From Lachnospiraceae bacterium (GTDB lineage: Bacteria; Bacillota; Clostridia; Lachnospirales; Lachnospiraceae), in contig VSNM01000060.1 in NCBI GenBank assembly GCA_009774245.1, positions 1-33,600 on the forward strand: 33,600 nucleotides of DNA, in the 5' to 3' direction. Positions 24,464 through 32,549 of the stretch are shown in pieces; the first letter of the stretch is position 1, and every line of letters begins with the position of its first letter. Position numbers and translations under genes: made by a program. Under the pieces are notes generated by a model that was not told the DNA's origin, did not search any database, and saw only the letters and a list, made by a program, of their open reading frames with translations.

Positions 24464-26369
24464 CAAACACACCTCTTCTCTCCGCCTTCACCTCGTAGGC
24501 ATCGTCCATCAGTTCGCTCCTGCGTTTCCGCTCACTCTCTTCCTTATAATACTGGCTCTGTATCTCAAAAAGCTCCGCATAGCGCGTCCTGCCCGCAAGC
24601 AGGCTCTCATGCGTGCCCTCCTCGATGATCTCCCCGTGCTCAAGCAGCAGGATACGGTCGCAGAACCGTGTGCTCGACAGGCGGTGTGAAATGTAGATAC
24701 CTGTCTTGCCTTCCATTGACTTTCCATAATTCAGATACAGCTCGTTCTCCGCGATCGGATCAAGCGCGGCCGTCGGCTCGTCGAGAATGACAAGCGGCGC
24801 GTCCTGATACAATGTCCTTGCAAATAACATCCGTTGTTTTTCCCCGCCCGAAAAATCCGTGGCCGTCTTGTTGATCTCCCTGACCAAAGGCGTCCTCCCC
24901 TTTTCGGCAAGCTTTTCATAGACCGACTCAAAATTAGAGAGCTTCAGCACACGCTCCAACCGCTCCCTGTCAATCTCCTCCGGCTTCTGCCCCGTCAGGT
25001 TTTCGTCCAGTGACAGCGCCATCATCGTGGAATCCTGAAACAGCACGGACACCAGACTGTAATACTCGTCCCTGCTAAACCGTTCGACTGGAATGTCATT
25101 CAGCAGGATTTCCCCCTCCGTCGGGTGGTAAAATCCGCACATCAGTTTGACAAGTGTTGTCTTTCCAGCGCCGTTTAAGCCGATCAGCGCGATCTTTTCC
25201 CCCGGCCGGATCACGACATTGATATTTTTCAAGGTCGGTCTCTCACTGCTGGGATACGTGAAAGAAACATTGCGAAATTCCAGTTTGACCGGAGCCTTCC
25301 GAATCTGTTCCATCTGCCCCGCGCCGACGCCCTCCCCGCGGTTCCAGCGGTCCTCCACCTCCAGAAACTCCCTGAGGTAGCTGACGGACGCACTGGTGTT
25401 GTTGAAACTCATCACCTGGCGCAGCATCTCTTCAAAATACAGGGAAAACCCGCTCACCAGACCGATGTAAAACACAAACTCCGCCGCCGTGATCTCACCG
25501 CCCGCAAGCATGCGTGCCAGCAGTCCGAATGCAGCGCCGTCCACGAGCAGCTGCAGCAGCGCATGCGACAGGTTGCGGAACGTATACCAGTCGTGGATAA
25601 TCCCGTAAACCCTGCCGATCTCCTGCAGCGCCCCGTCATATTTTTCCAGAAACCAGTCCGTCAGGTGATAGATGCGGATATCCTTGCCCGCCGCGCTGTC
25701 CGTCGCCTGCGCCGTGATATAGCCCGCCTTTTTCGCGGAGAGTGCCAGTTTCTCATGGTACTGCGCGTGTTTCTTCCGCGCAATGGAGAGCAGCCAGAGG
25801 CTCACACTGACGGAAAACATCGTGATCAGGAGCAGCAGGATACTTCTCTGGACCAGCAAAATCCCATAGACCACGACGCCTGCCAGGAATGACAGAAATT
25901 GAGGAAACGCCACGACCGCGTTCGACACCCCCTGTCCAAAGCGCGCCACGCGCCACGCATTGCCCGAGACCTTCTGGAACGCCTCGTCCTCGAGATAGTC
26001 ATAATCCACGTCCATGATCTTTCGGACAAACTTTTTCGCATAATGGTTGCAGATAAAGCTTCCCTCCAGCTCACAGTACTCGAGCATCACCTCAAAAGCC
26101 GCGTTGCCAAGCCACATGACCACGCAAATCACAACAAGCTCCATCATCAGCCGCGCCATTCCGACCTGCGCCGTCAGGTCGGACACCAGTCTTGACGGGA
26201 GATATGTGCCCAGAAGCGACGCCGCCACATTGGGCACCACCATCAGAAGCTGCGCCCAGAATAGCTTCCTGTCCCACTCCTTCGCGGATTTCATGCTGTA
26301 GATGAAATTGCTGAACAGCCCGTATTTGCGCCGTTTCCTGTCCTCAAAAATATGTCCCATGTAGAGCAT
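24456..26369 (-). CDS. ABC exporter subunit, fused membrane and ATPase domains (partner)
   Basis: A 637-residue half-transporter with the same plan as the gene after it. The ATPase domain shows GLNGAGKTTL, FSGGEKQR, LVILDEPTAALD and ISHRLSS. Both partners have intact signature and Walker B motifs, so neither ATP site is obviously degenerate. The start is placed at the ATG at 26369, 10 bases after GGAGG; a TTG three codons earlier is too close to that site, and another ATG at 26360 is possible. The gene overlaps the partner by 8 bp. A TATACT -10 lies 36 bp upstream. Confidence 0.88.
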   Translation of the reverse strand: MLYMGHIFEDRKRRKYGLFSNFIYSMKSAKEWDRKLFWAQLLMVVPNVAASLLGTYLPSRLVSDLTAQVGMARLMMELVVICVVMWLGNAAFEVMLEYCELEGSFICNHYAKKFVRKIMDVDYDYLEDEAFQKVSGNAWRVARFGQGVSNAVVAFPQFLSFLAGVVVYGILLVQRSILLLLITMFSVSVSLWLLSIARKKHAQYHEKLALSAKKAGYITAQATDSAAGKDIRIYHLTDWFLEKYDGALQEIGRVYGIIHDWYTFRNLSHALLQLLVDGAAFGLLARMLAGGEITAAEFVFYIGLVSGFSLYFEEMLRQVMSFNNTSASVSYLREFLEVEDRWNRGEGVGAGQMEQIRKAPVKLEFRNVSFTYPSSERPTLKNINVVIRPGEKIALIGLNGAGKTTLVKLMCGFYHPTEGEILLNDIPVERFSRDEYYSLVSVLFQDSTMMALSLDENLTGQKPEEIDRERLERVLKLSNFESVYEKLAEKGRTPLVREINKTATDFSGGEKQRMLFARTLYQDAPLVILDEPTAALDPIAENELYLNYGKSMEGKTGIYISHRLSSTRFCDRILLLEHGEIIEEGTHESLLAGRTRYAELFEIQSQYYKEESERKRRSELMDDAYEVKAERRGVFDE

Positions 26370-26404
26370 AGTACCCAAACCTCCGTTTTCGTTATATTGT
26401 TATC

Positions 26405-26410
26405 AGTATA
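26405..26410 (-). promoter_or_regulatory. Candidate -10 of the ABC exporter operon
   Basis: TATACT on the minus strand, 36 bp before the first exporter gene. The -35 region 16-18 bp upstream is weak, so an activator may be needed or the site may be incidental. Confidence 0.4.
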
Positions 26411-26472
26411 ACACGTCTTTCAGCAAAACTACGTTTTTTGCATGAGTTGTACTTCATTCTGCACAAACGGAA

Positions 26473-26501
26473 AAAGGACATGCGCAGAACGCATGCCCTT
26501 T
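26473..26501 (-). terminator. Terminator left over from a lost sugar-transport operon
   Basis: A 12-bp stem with one G-U pair (26473-26484 with 26490-26501, 5-base loop) is followed on the minus strand by TTT from the stem and two more T. It lies 48 bp after the stop codon of the permease remnant at 26549, so it is most simply the original terminator of that operon. Confidence 0.75.
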
Positions 26502-26548
26502 CCCTACATATTCAACAGGTTTATCGTTGATATCTGCCTCTATGAATT

Positions 26549-26660
26549 TAACCCTTCACGGCGCCGCCGGATACCCCCTCCACATAATATTTCTGCATGC
26601 TGATGAATAATGCCGCGATCGGTATGGATACCAGAACACAGTCGGCCGCAAAGCGCATAT
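26549..26660 (-). pseudogene. 3' remnant of a MalG/LplC-type sugar permease gene
   Basis: The minus strand encodes only the last 35 or so residues of a CUT1 permease: RFAADCVLVSIPIAALFIS, then MQKYYVEG and the family ending GAVKG before a TAA. This is clearly related to, but distinct from, the intact permease ending at 18175 (which ends QKYFVKGTMVGAVKG). The upstream part of the gene is gone. At about 26660 the sequence switches to the start of a response-regulator gene. I did not check every base of the frame near 26575. Confidence 0.75.
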
Positions 26661-26726
26661 AATCTCACACAATCCTTTTAATATGATCGGTTCATCGTCA
26701 ACGATCAGCAATGTCAGCAGCTCCAT
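26661..26726 (-). pseudogene. 5' remnant of a response-regulator gene
   Basis: From an ATG at 26726 the minus strand reads MELLTLLIVDDEPIILKGL, the typical first strand and acidic pair of a receiver domain, as in YesN-type regulators. After about 22 codons it runs into the permease remnant in another frame. A GGGGGG/GGAG stretch precedes the ATG. YesMN-type systems often lie just before CUT1 importers, so one deletion probably removed everything between the two gene ends. The 65 bp beyond the ATG hold nothing else recognisable. Confidence 0.7.
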
Positions 26727-26791
26727 AACTCCGCCCCCCTATCCACATCCTATCACGCATCTCCTATAACACAGACTGCTGCCCGGTATCG

Positions 26792-26884
26792 ATCAAGTAG
26801 GTGCATGACCTTCTCCACTACTCGCAGCACCGAGCGTCCATCAACTCCAGCTGACACATTTCCTTTGGACGCCCGTGTGCATAA
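26792..26884 (-). repeat. Full but partly decayed copy (B) of the dispersed hairpin repeat
   Basis: It aligns end to end with copies A and C. The right half is nearly identical to C (CATTTCCTTTGGACGCCCGT). The left arm of stem 1 has changed (CAAGTAGGTGCATGA against the CGAGTAGTGGAGAA complement), so that stem is partly lost. Stem 2 has one mismatch in its inner part. The end at 26879-26931 also takes part in an imperfect hairpin, GCATAAAA with TTTTATGC, that may act as a terminator for the broken Rpn gene. Confidence 0.8.
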
Positions 26885-26950
26885 AAACAGAGAAACAAAT
26901 CTGAATTATCAGTTATTTCCCTGTTTTATGCCCACAAGACCAGCATTCTG

Positions 26951-27919
26951 TTATTTTACTGTCTGAATCCCAGCAAGCTGTTCCACCTCAACAACTTCGA
27001 GACCTGAATATTTTGCTATTTTCTCTATTGGTAATTCCCCGTCCTGCAGCATTATAAGCGCGGTTTTCTTTTTGGTTTCACTGACTCCCTGACTCTTTCC
27101 CTGACTTATTCCCTGACTTATTCCCTGGCTTATTCCCTGATTAAAAATAGTTCTTGCCTCTGTTTCTATCAATGTCCCGCTCATCATATCACCTACACCT
27201 TTCTGAACATTTTCATATTTCTGTGCAATCTCCTTTATCACATCACTGGAAATCTCTATGATCGTTCTCTTTTCAAATGCCCCGATAAATCCCCGCTAAT
27301 CCAGTTCATCAAGCCTTTCCAGTATAACCTGATACTCTGCTTTTAATTCCTCGAGCTTCTGCCCACTGCTGTCATATTCCGGAAAACGGTTCTCATGTGA
27401 GAAAATATAAAACGGAATCAGCATCAGCAGACGTTTCTCAAAAATATCATCAAGCGAGTAATTCTGTACTTTCATTATTGGTATGTCATACTGCACCGTC
27501 CCACCCGGGGTAACAATCACATATTTCATTTTATCCGGCGTTTTCTTGTAAGTCCGCAGATATAAAACTGCCGTATTGGGAAATGTCACAGTCAGCGTTT
27601 CCTCCGTAACTTCACCCTCGTCGAGCGCTATCTGGGTATCGTACTCAAAAAGCCTTATGGTAATCTTTCCGTCCGGTAAGCTGCTTTCACACTCTACATG
27701 ATATTTCTTAGGTATCTTCCCGAAAACCGTAAAATTCGTGTCTGTAATCCGTTCTTTGTCTGCTTCGTCCTGCTGGTCTATAAAATGCTCATTCGGATAA
27801 AACTGTATTTCTTCTTCCCCTGTGTACGATTCCCCAAAAATCTCATTGATCACGGGGATAACCAGCTTCCGGCAGTCATTTAAGATTGTGCGAAATGCCC
27901 CGTCATATATATTTGCCAT
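26951..27919 (-). pseudogene. Rpn-like PD-(D/E)XK nuclease gene with an in-frame TAG
   Basis: One reading frame runs from the ATG at 27919 to the stop at 26951, broken by a single TAG at 27296-27298 (between LDELD and RGFIGAFEKRT). The 207-residue first part has the Rpn / PD-(D/E)XK-transposase-type N-terminus (ANIYDGAFRTILNDCRKLV) and segments such as YHVECESS and TVTFPNTAVLYLR. The second part has the usual family tail: KYENVQKGVGDMMSGTLIETEA followed by QGISQG repeats. Full-length relatives are about 300 residues, so the TAG is most simply a recent nonsense mutation. Rpn proteins are linked to RecA-independent recombination. The ribosome site GAGAGGA precedes the start. Confidence 0.8.
27085..27144 (-). 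repeat. Five tandem 12-bp units in the Rpn-like gene
   Basis: Units such as TTCCCTGACTTA encode QGIS-type tetrapeptides (QGISQGISQGISQGKSQG). Such tails are common in this nuclease family and readily change copy number by slippage. The frame is kept. Confidence 0.85.
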
Positions 27920-27972
27920 ATGCTATTTCCTCTCTTTTGATGATTTAATCATATCGCCTTTCTGCCACGGAT

Positions 27973-28053
27973 TCAAGAATTACTCAGCCAATACCGTCTA
28001 ACCCACTTTAAAAAACGAATAGTCTGCCTGTCTCTCTTCGATAACTTCTTCAT
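27973..28053 (-). CDS. Small strongly cationic peptide ORF
   Basis: A 26-codon ORF reading MKKLSKRDRQTIRFLKWVR then RYWLSNS. It has nine Lys/Arg and one Asp, and the basic and aromatic/aliphatic residues are spaced as in an amphipathic helix. The ribosome site AAGGAG is six bases before the ATG, which is a strong site. It lies divergent to the XRE gene; two palindromic operators and a possible minus-strand promoter (TTGATT ... TATAAG) lie in between. I do not recognise a family. It could be a membrane-active peptide, a leader, or the start of a truncated gene. The Rpn-like gene starts 54 bp downstream on the same strand. Confidence 0.4.
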   Translation of the reverse strand: MKKLSKRDRQTIRFLKWVRRYWLSNS

Positions 28054-28116
28054 GCCCAACTCCTTTTCATAGCTGTTTCAACAATCTATTCCAAAGCCTA
28101 ATGCAAAAAATCGCGG

Positions 28117-28185
28117 TTGGAATGATTTCATTCCAATCTTATATCATTTCTCAGCTAAAATCAATAATGGAATGAAATCTTTCCA
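28117..28185. promoter_or_regulatory. Twin palindromic operators between the XRE gene and the small ORF
   Basis: Operator 1 (28117-28136) is TTGGAATGA-TT-TCATTCCAA with perfect 9-bp arms. Operator 2 (28168-28185) is TGGAATGAAATCTTTCCA, a looser copy. Their centres are 50 bp apart, about five helix turns. Operator 1 covers a candidate -35 (TTGGAA) and spacer of a plus-strand promoter (-10 TATATC at 28140-28145) and lies just after a candidate minus-strand -10 at about 28138-28143. Binding by the XRE protein would thus repress both directions. Autoregulation is inferred. Confidence 0.65.
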
Positions 28186-28209
28186 AAAATTTTTTAGAGG
28201 AACACGATT

Positions 28210-28461
28210 ATGTCATTTGTTATCAACCAGGATCTATCCATAGGCCCTAACCTGAAGAATCTGCGCCTGCGGAACAAACTTTCTCAGGAAGACGTCGCTG
28301 TACAGCTGCAAATCATGGGATTTACGATGAGTCGGGAGATTATTTCCCAGATAGAATTGGGACGCCATCATATCAGAATCAGTGTCCTTCTCGCACTGAA
28401 AGAACTGTATCACGCGACCTTTGATGAGATTTTTGATCTAAAGAACTGTAAAAAAACCTGA
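28210..28461 (+). CDS. Small XRE-type (Cro/CI) transcriptional regulator
   Basis: An 83-residue protein that is essentially one helix-turn-helix domain: IGPNLKNLRLRNKLSQEDVA, then SREIISQIELGRHHIRISVL and ALKELYHATFDEIF. AGAGGA lies 8 bases before the start. It is preceded by the twin operators and is probably its own repressor. Its targets are unknown; the divergent small ORF is the best candidate. Base composition is AT-rich compared with the pectin locus. Confidence 0.9.
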   Translation: MSFVINQDLSIGPNLKNLRLRNKLSQEDVAVQLQIMGFTMSREIISQIELGRHHIRISVLLALKELYHATFDEIFDLKNCKKT

Positions 28462-28482
28462 CACCATGTATGATGTCAGGTT
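28449..28482 (-). terminator. Terminator of the GH13 gene, overlapping the XRE stop
   Basis: A 9-bp perfect stem (28455-28463 with 28474-28482) is followed on the minus strand by six T. It ends the GH13 gene, whose stop is at 28491. The XRE stop codon (28459-28461) lies in the stem; in the plus direction the following T tract is weaker. Confidence 0.85.
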
Positions 28483-28490
28483 CTTTGTGA

Positions 28491-30041
28491 TTAACCAATC
28501 TTTACATATCCCGCGCTCTCAGCCGGCACGGTCAGCTTTCCGTTTTCCATGCTGACAGAATCGCCCAGTTTATAGAGAACCTCCTGCAGACCGTAAGGGC
28601 ACTCGCAGGAAACCGGGTTCTGTGACGGATTCAGCGCCACAAGAATCTTTTCATCCCCCGCTGTCCGCAGATACACCAGCGGATAGCTCTGCGGCTCGCA
28701 GTACACGAACTCGATCTCCCCCGAAGCGCACAGCGCAGGGTGCTCCTTTCTGATTTTCGCAAGTCCCCTGATCTCATGCCAGAGTGAATTCTCTGCTGCC
28801 ATCTGGTCAGAGACTACAGGCGCATCTGCGGACGAATCCTGGCAGATGTACAACTGATCTTTCTCCGCGCTGGAGAATCCATAATTCTTCTCATGGCTCC
28901 ACTGCATCGGTGTCCGCGCCCCTGTGCGGTTATAGCCGCCCTCGACGGAGATCAGGTCAAGCTGCCGCATACCGATCTCGTCCCCGTAGTACACAAACGG
29001 CACACCCGGCATGGAGAACAGGAATACGTAGACCATCTTCAGCTCCTCGCAGTCCAGATATTTTCGGATGCGGTCCATATCATGGTTTCCGGAAGGAATA
29101 CATATCATGCCTTTCCCGTTGGTCAGCTGATAATTTTTCCGGTACGTCTCCACAAACAGGGACACGTCCCCTTTCCCTTCCCTTGAAAAATAAGGGTGCT
29201 CACAGCGGAACAGGTCCATATAGTGGGAAGGCCCAAAGTGCAGCAGGAAATCCATATGGAAACCGCCCATCAGGGACTTGTCCGGTTCTCCCCACTCCGA
29301 GATCAGTGCCGCATCAGGATAGGTCTGGTCGAGAAAGCTGCGCATATCCTGCCACAGTTTGATCGTCTCCACACTGCCCTTATCATTCTTAATCAGGGAA
29401 CCTGCCATGTCGACTCTGAATCCGTCACAGCCCTTTGACAGCCAGAAGTCCATCACGTCCTTCATCGCCTGCCTCGTCGCCAGTGCCTCCGGGGAATCCA
29501 CAGCACTCTGCCACGGTTCCGTGGGATTGGCAAATCCATAGTTCAGCGCCGGCTGGTTGGAGAAAAAGTTCACCGCGACATTGCCATCCCTGGGATACAA
29601 CCCCCTCAACGAACCCGCGATTCCTTCAAAATGCGCCACATCGATCCAGATATGGTCACTCCAGATATATCTCCCCGAATAAGGATTCGGCTCCGCCTTG
29701 CAGGATTCCTTAAACCACGGATGCTCTACAGACGTATGTCCCGGCACTAAATCCAACAGTACATGCATTCCGCGCTGATGCGCCTCCTCAAAGAGCCGCA
29801 CCAGATCCTCGTTCGTCCCATAGCGCGGCGCCACCATACAGTAATCCGCCACATCGTAGCCCGCGTCCCCAAAAGGCGAGAGATAGCAGGGATTGAGCCA
29901 GAGCGCATTGCAGCCCAGATCACGGATATAGTCGAGTTTTTGGATAATCCCGGGAATGTCCCCGATGCCGTCCCCGTTGCTGTCGCAAAAACTCTGGGGA
30001 TAAATTTCATAAAAGATACTTTGTTCCAACCATTGTGCCAT
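28491..30041 (-). CDS. GH13 alpha-glucosidase / amylase-family hydrolase
   Basis: A 516-residue glycoside hydrolase of family 13, acting on alpha-glucosidic bonds in the cytoplasm (no signal peptide). The triad is complete: nucleophile Asp211 in GFRVDM, acid/base Glu249 in ISEWGE, and Asp321 in GNHDMDR. Conserved region I reads DLVPGHTS, with Gly in place of the usual Asn before the His. The N-terminal QSIFYEIYPQSFCDSNGDGI is typical of the oligo-glucosidase branch. The start at 30041 has AAGGAGG 7 bases upstream; a longer in-frame start lacks a site. It is divergent from an AraC gene that probably controls it. Exact substrate (maltose, isomaltose, sucrose or other) is not clear. Confidence 0.9.
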   Translation of the reverse strand: MAQWLEQSIFYEIYPQSFCDSNGDGIGDIPGIIQKLDYIRDLGCNALWLNPCYLSPFGDAGYDVADYCMVAPRYGTNEDLVRLFEEAHQRGMHVLLDLVPGHTSVEHPWFKESCKAEPNPYSGRYIWSDHIWIDVAHFEGIAGSLRGLYPRDGNVAVNFFSNQPALNYGFANPTEPWQSAVDSPEALATRQAMKDVMDFWLSKGCDGFRVDMAGSLIKNDKGSVETIKLWQDMRSFLDQTYPDAALISEWGEPDKSLMGGFHMDFLLHFGPSHYMDLFRCEHPYFSREGKGDVSLFVETYRKNYQLTNGKGMICIPSGNHDMDRIRKYLDCEELKMVYVFLFSMPGVPFVYYGDEIGMRQLDLISVEGGYNRTGARTPMQWSHEKNYGFSSAEKDQLYICQDSSADAPVVSDQMAAENSLWHEIRGLAKIRKEHPALCASGEIEFVYCEPQSYPLVYLRTAGDEKILVALNPSQNPVSCECPYGLQEVLYKLGDSVSMENGKLTVPAESAGYVKIG

Positions 30042-30074
30042 GATATATTCCTCCTTAAATTTTTTTCTAATTGA

Positions 30075-30080
30075 ATTATA
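30075..30080 (-). promoter_or_regulatory. Candidate -10 of the GH13 gene
   Basis: TATAAT on the minus strand, 34 bp before the GH13 start. The palindromic TTGCAA at about 30103-30108 could serve as a -35 for the divergent AraC gene (with TAAAAT 18 bp on) but is 21-22 bp from this -10, which is too far. An activator-dependent promoter would fit. Confidence 0.45.
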
Positions 30081-30163
30081 TCCCCTTAAAAAAGAAAAAT
30101 GTTGCAATATATCCACTATTTATATTAAAATATCCATATAAAATTACCTCAGGAGAAAACGGC

Positions 30164-31042
30164 ATGCAGCAAAGTCTGAAAGAAACAAGAGTACAGGGAA
30201 CGCCCATGCATCCCCTGAAAATATATGAAATGAAAGAAGAAAACGGAAAGATCGACGTCCCCTACCACTGGCAGGAGACGGTAGAAATTCTGTGGATACA
30301 GACCGGAACGCTCTCCCTGATGATACGCGATGAACAGTTCACCGGAAACCCATGCGACATTTTCTACGTCAATCCCCGCGAACTCCATGGCATGCAGTCC
30401 GTGACGGCAGACTGTACCTATCTCGCGTTCATTTTCCCAATATCGTGGCTTCAGTTTGTCCATGCGGACGAAGCGGCGGGAAAATACCTGAACCCGCTCA
30501 TCAGCCAAAGCGCGCATATCGCGACGCAGCTCCCCCGCCAGACCGCAGTACGTGTCACACCCATTCTGCAGGAAATTTTCACGCTGTATAAAAATGAGGA
30601 CATCGGCGCATGGCTTGGGATCAAGGCAGATCTGCTCCGCTTTTACTGCGATATGTACCGTGACGGAATGGTGCGCCGGTCGCACGAAGACTCCTGCCAG
30701 ATGAGCCTGCTGCTCGACCTGTCCCGGTTCATCCAGGAGCACTCCTCCGAAAACCTCACGCTGAAAATACTGGGCGAGAGATTCCATATGTCCCCCAAAT
30801 ATTTCAGCGTGTATTTTCAGAAACATTTTGCCAGAAATTTCACCGACTACCTTACCGCCGTCCGCATCGAGCACGCCAAAAAACTGCTGCTCGAGACATC
30901 CTTTCCCATGGAGCTGATCGCCCAGCAGACCGGATTTTCCAGCAGCAGTTATTTTATCCGCACCTTCCACGAATCGACCGGACTGACGCCCAGACAGTTC
31001 CGCCTGCACATGCAAGTACAATCGGGCTCCCATGTGCCTTAA
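30164..31042 (+). CDS. AraC-family regulator, probably of the GH13 gene
   Basis: A 292-residue regulator with an N-terminal cupin-like domain (about 15-100; VPYHWQETVEILWIQTG and NPCDIFYVNPRELHGMQ) and a C-terminal AraC DNA-binding domain (about 185-285; LTLKILGERFHMSPKYFSVYF and MELIAQQTGFSSSSYFIRTF). The start at 30164 has AGGAG 8 bases upstream; a longer in-frame reading has none. It is divergent from GH13 with a 122-bp shared region. It ends 4 bp from the convergent histidine kinase gene, with no terminator visible between them. Confidence 0.9.
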   Translation: MQQSLKETRVQGTPMHPLKIYEMKEENGKIDVPYHWQETVEILWIQTGTLSLMIRDEQFTGNPCDIFYVNPRELHGMQSVTADCTYLAFIFPISWLQFVHADEAAGKYLNPLISQSAHIATQLPRQTAVRVTPILQEIFTLYKNEDIGAWLGIKADLLRFYCDMYRDGMVRRSHEDSCQMSLLLDLSRFIQEHSSENLTLKILGERFHMSPKYFSVYFQKHFARNFTDYLTAVRIEHAKKLLLETSFPMELIAQQTGFSSSSYFIRTFHESTGLTPRQFRLHMQVQSGSHVP

Positions 31043-31046
31043 AGAA

Positions 31047-31781
31047 TTACCCCGAAACCAGCGGCAGCATCACCTCCGTCGCAAATATCCCGTCCTCCGC
31101 CTTGCGGTTCAGATAGCCGCTGTGGCTGATCACGATCTCATCAATCCGCAGCAGCCCGAATCCGTGGCTGCCCTGCTTGTCGGAGAGAAAGTGATTCCCC
31201 TTCCGCCGCGCCGCGCCGTCCATGGAATTGGTGACACAAATGTAGAGCTGTTTCTTGATGACATCGATATAAATACGGATAAAACGCTGCTCCTCGGGCA
31301 GCTTCATGCACGCCTCCATCGCGTTGTCCATGAGGTTTCCGATCAGCACAGACAGCTCGATATCCGGGATCGCGAGTTCCCTTGGCACTGCAGCAGTGGC
31401 GTCCACTTTGATCCGTCTCTCCCGCATCAGTGTCAGCTTGCTGTTCAGGATCGCGTCCACCATCACATTGCCCGTCCGCAGCACCGTGTCCACCTTTGTC
31501 AGATCTTCCGCCAGACGTTCGAGATATCCGGACGCCTCCTCATACTGCCCCATACTCATGTACGCTGAAAGTGTCTGGATATGATTGTGGTAATCATGCC
31601 GCCAGATGCGCATCGTGCGGTACATCGTTTCCACCTCGTCATAGTGCCTGTTGACCAGCTCATTCTGAAATCGCGAAATCCTGTGTTTCACATACCTGGG
31701 CATCGCAAAACGCCACAGCATCAGATTGACGAGAATCAATACCAACAATATTCCCAATATTCCTGCCATTTTCCACATCAT
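31047..31781 (-). CDS. GHKL-type sensor histidine kinase with a single membrane anchor
   Basis: A 244-residue kinase. One N-terminal hydrophobic helix (about 5-27) is followed by a coiled region, the His box RHDYHNHIQTL (about residue 62), the N box LIGNLMDNAMEAC and a G box HGFGLLRIDEIV. This is the AgrC/GHKL layout, but without the usual five to seven membrane segments, so it has almost no sensor domain outside the cell. It starts 4 bp after the response-regulator stop, with a weak AAGGGATG site, so coupling is likely. Signal unknown; no peptide precursor gene is seen nearby. Confidence 0.88.
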   Translation of the reverse strand: MMWKMAGILGILLVLILVNLMLWRFAMPRYVKHRISRFQNELVNRHYDEVETMYRTMRIWRHDYHNHIQTLSAYMSMGQYEEASGYLERLAEDLTKVDTVLRTGNVMVDAILNSKLTLMRERRIKVDATAAVPRELAIPDIELSVLIGNLMDNAMEACMKLPEEQRFIRIYIDVIKKQLYICVTNSMDGAARRKGNHFLSDKQGSHGFGLLRIDEIVISHSGYLNRKAEDGIFATEVMLPLVSG

Positions 31782-31785
31782 ACCA

Positions 31786-32499
31786 TCATCCCTTATAAAA
31801 TTCGATAAATAGCCTGCCGACCTCCTTCTCCGCGCTCCGGCTCACCGGAATCCTGCGCCCGTCGTCCAGAACCAGCTCCGGCTTCACGATCTCGGAGATG
31901 TGCCGCACATTCACCAGATAGGAACGGTGGCAGCGAACAAACTCCCGTTTGTTGCATAGCTGCTTTATCATCTCACCGATCGAGGAACATAACACGTGTG
32001 ATGCATCCTCCGTGTACAGGGTACACTGATGCGCCATCGCCTCGATGTACCAGATCTTTGACACTGGCAGGGACAGCAGCCCCTCCTCCGTACGAAACAG
32101 GAGCTTTTCCTCCTGTATCCTGCACAGCCATATCTTGTTGAACTTGTCAAGCACTGCGAAAAACTTCTCTTTTCGGAGGGGTTTCAGCAGATAGTGCAGC
32201 GCCGCCACCTCAAACCCCTGCGCCATATAGCTGTCATAACCTGTCACAAACAGAATCGGAATGTCCTCGTCCTTTTTGCGAATCTCGGCGGCAAGCTCCA
32301 TACCACTCAACTTCCCCATCTCGATATCAAAGACCAACAGGTCATAAGCGCTGTCATCCTCCCACGCAAACCAGAAGTTCTCGCCACTCGCAAAGAGCTT
32401 CGTCTCCAGTCCCACCCTATTGTCAAGCGCCCACTCCTCCACATACTTCCGAATCAGCAGGCGCTGCGCTTCATCGTCATCACAAATTGCAACCCTCAT
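31786..32499 (-). CDS. LytTR-type response regulator
   Basis: A 237-residue regulator. The receiver domain has the acidic pocket CDDDE (residues 6-10), phospho-acceptor Asp58 in LLVFDIEMG, Thr86 and Lys106 in LLKPL. The LytTR DNA-binding domain follows (about 135-235) with CHRSYLVNVRHISEI. The start at 32499 (MRVAICDD) is chosen from the family pattern; a GTG seven codons earlier with GAGG close by is possible. It is first in a two-gene unit with the kinase. No target promoters can be named. Confidence 0.88.
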   Translation of the reverse strand: MRVAICDDDEAQRLLIRKYVEEWALDNRVGLETKLFASGENFWFAWEDDSAYDLLVFDIEMGKLSGMELAAEIRKKDEDIPILFVTGYDSYMAQGFEVAALHYLLKPLRKEKFFAVLDKFNKIWLCRIQEEKLLFRTEEGLLSLPVSKIWYIEAMAHQCTLYTEDASHVLCSSIGEMIKQLCNKREFVRCHRSYLVNVRHISEIVKPELVLDDGRRIPVSRSAEKEVGRLFIEFYKG

Positions 32500-32549
32500 T
32501 TCCCACACCCCAATCTCCACTTACCTCAAATCATCTTCTTTTTCACAAA

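Noticed and set aside
27085..27144. Short tandem units considered as a CRISPR array
   Set aside because: The 12-bp units are contiguous without spacers and encode QGIS repeats in frame.
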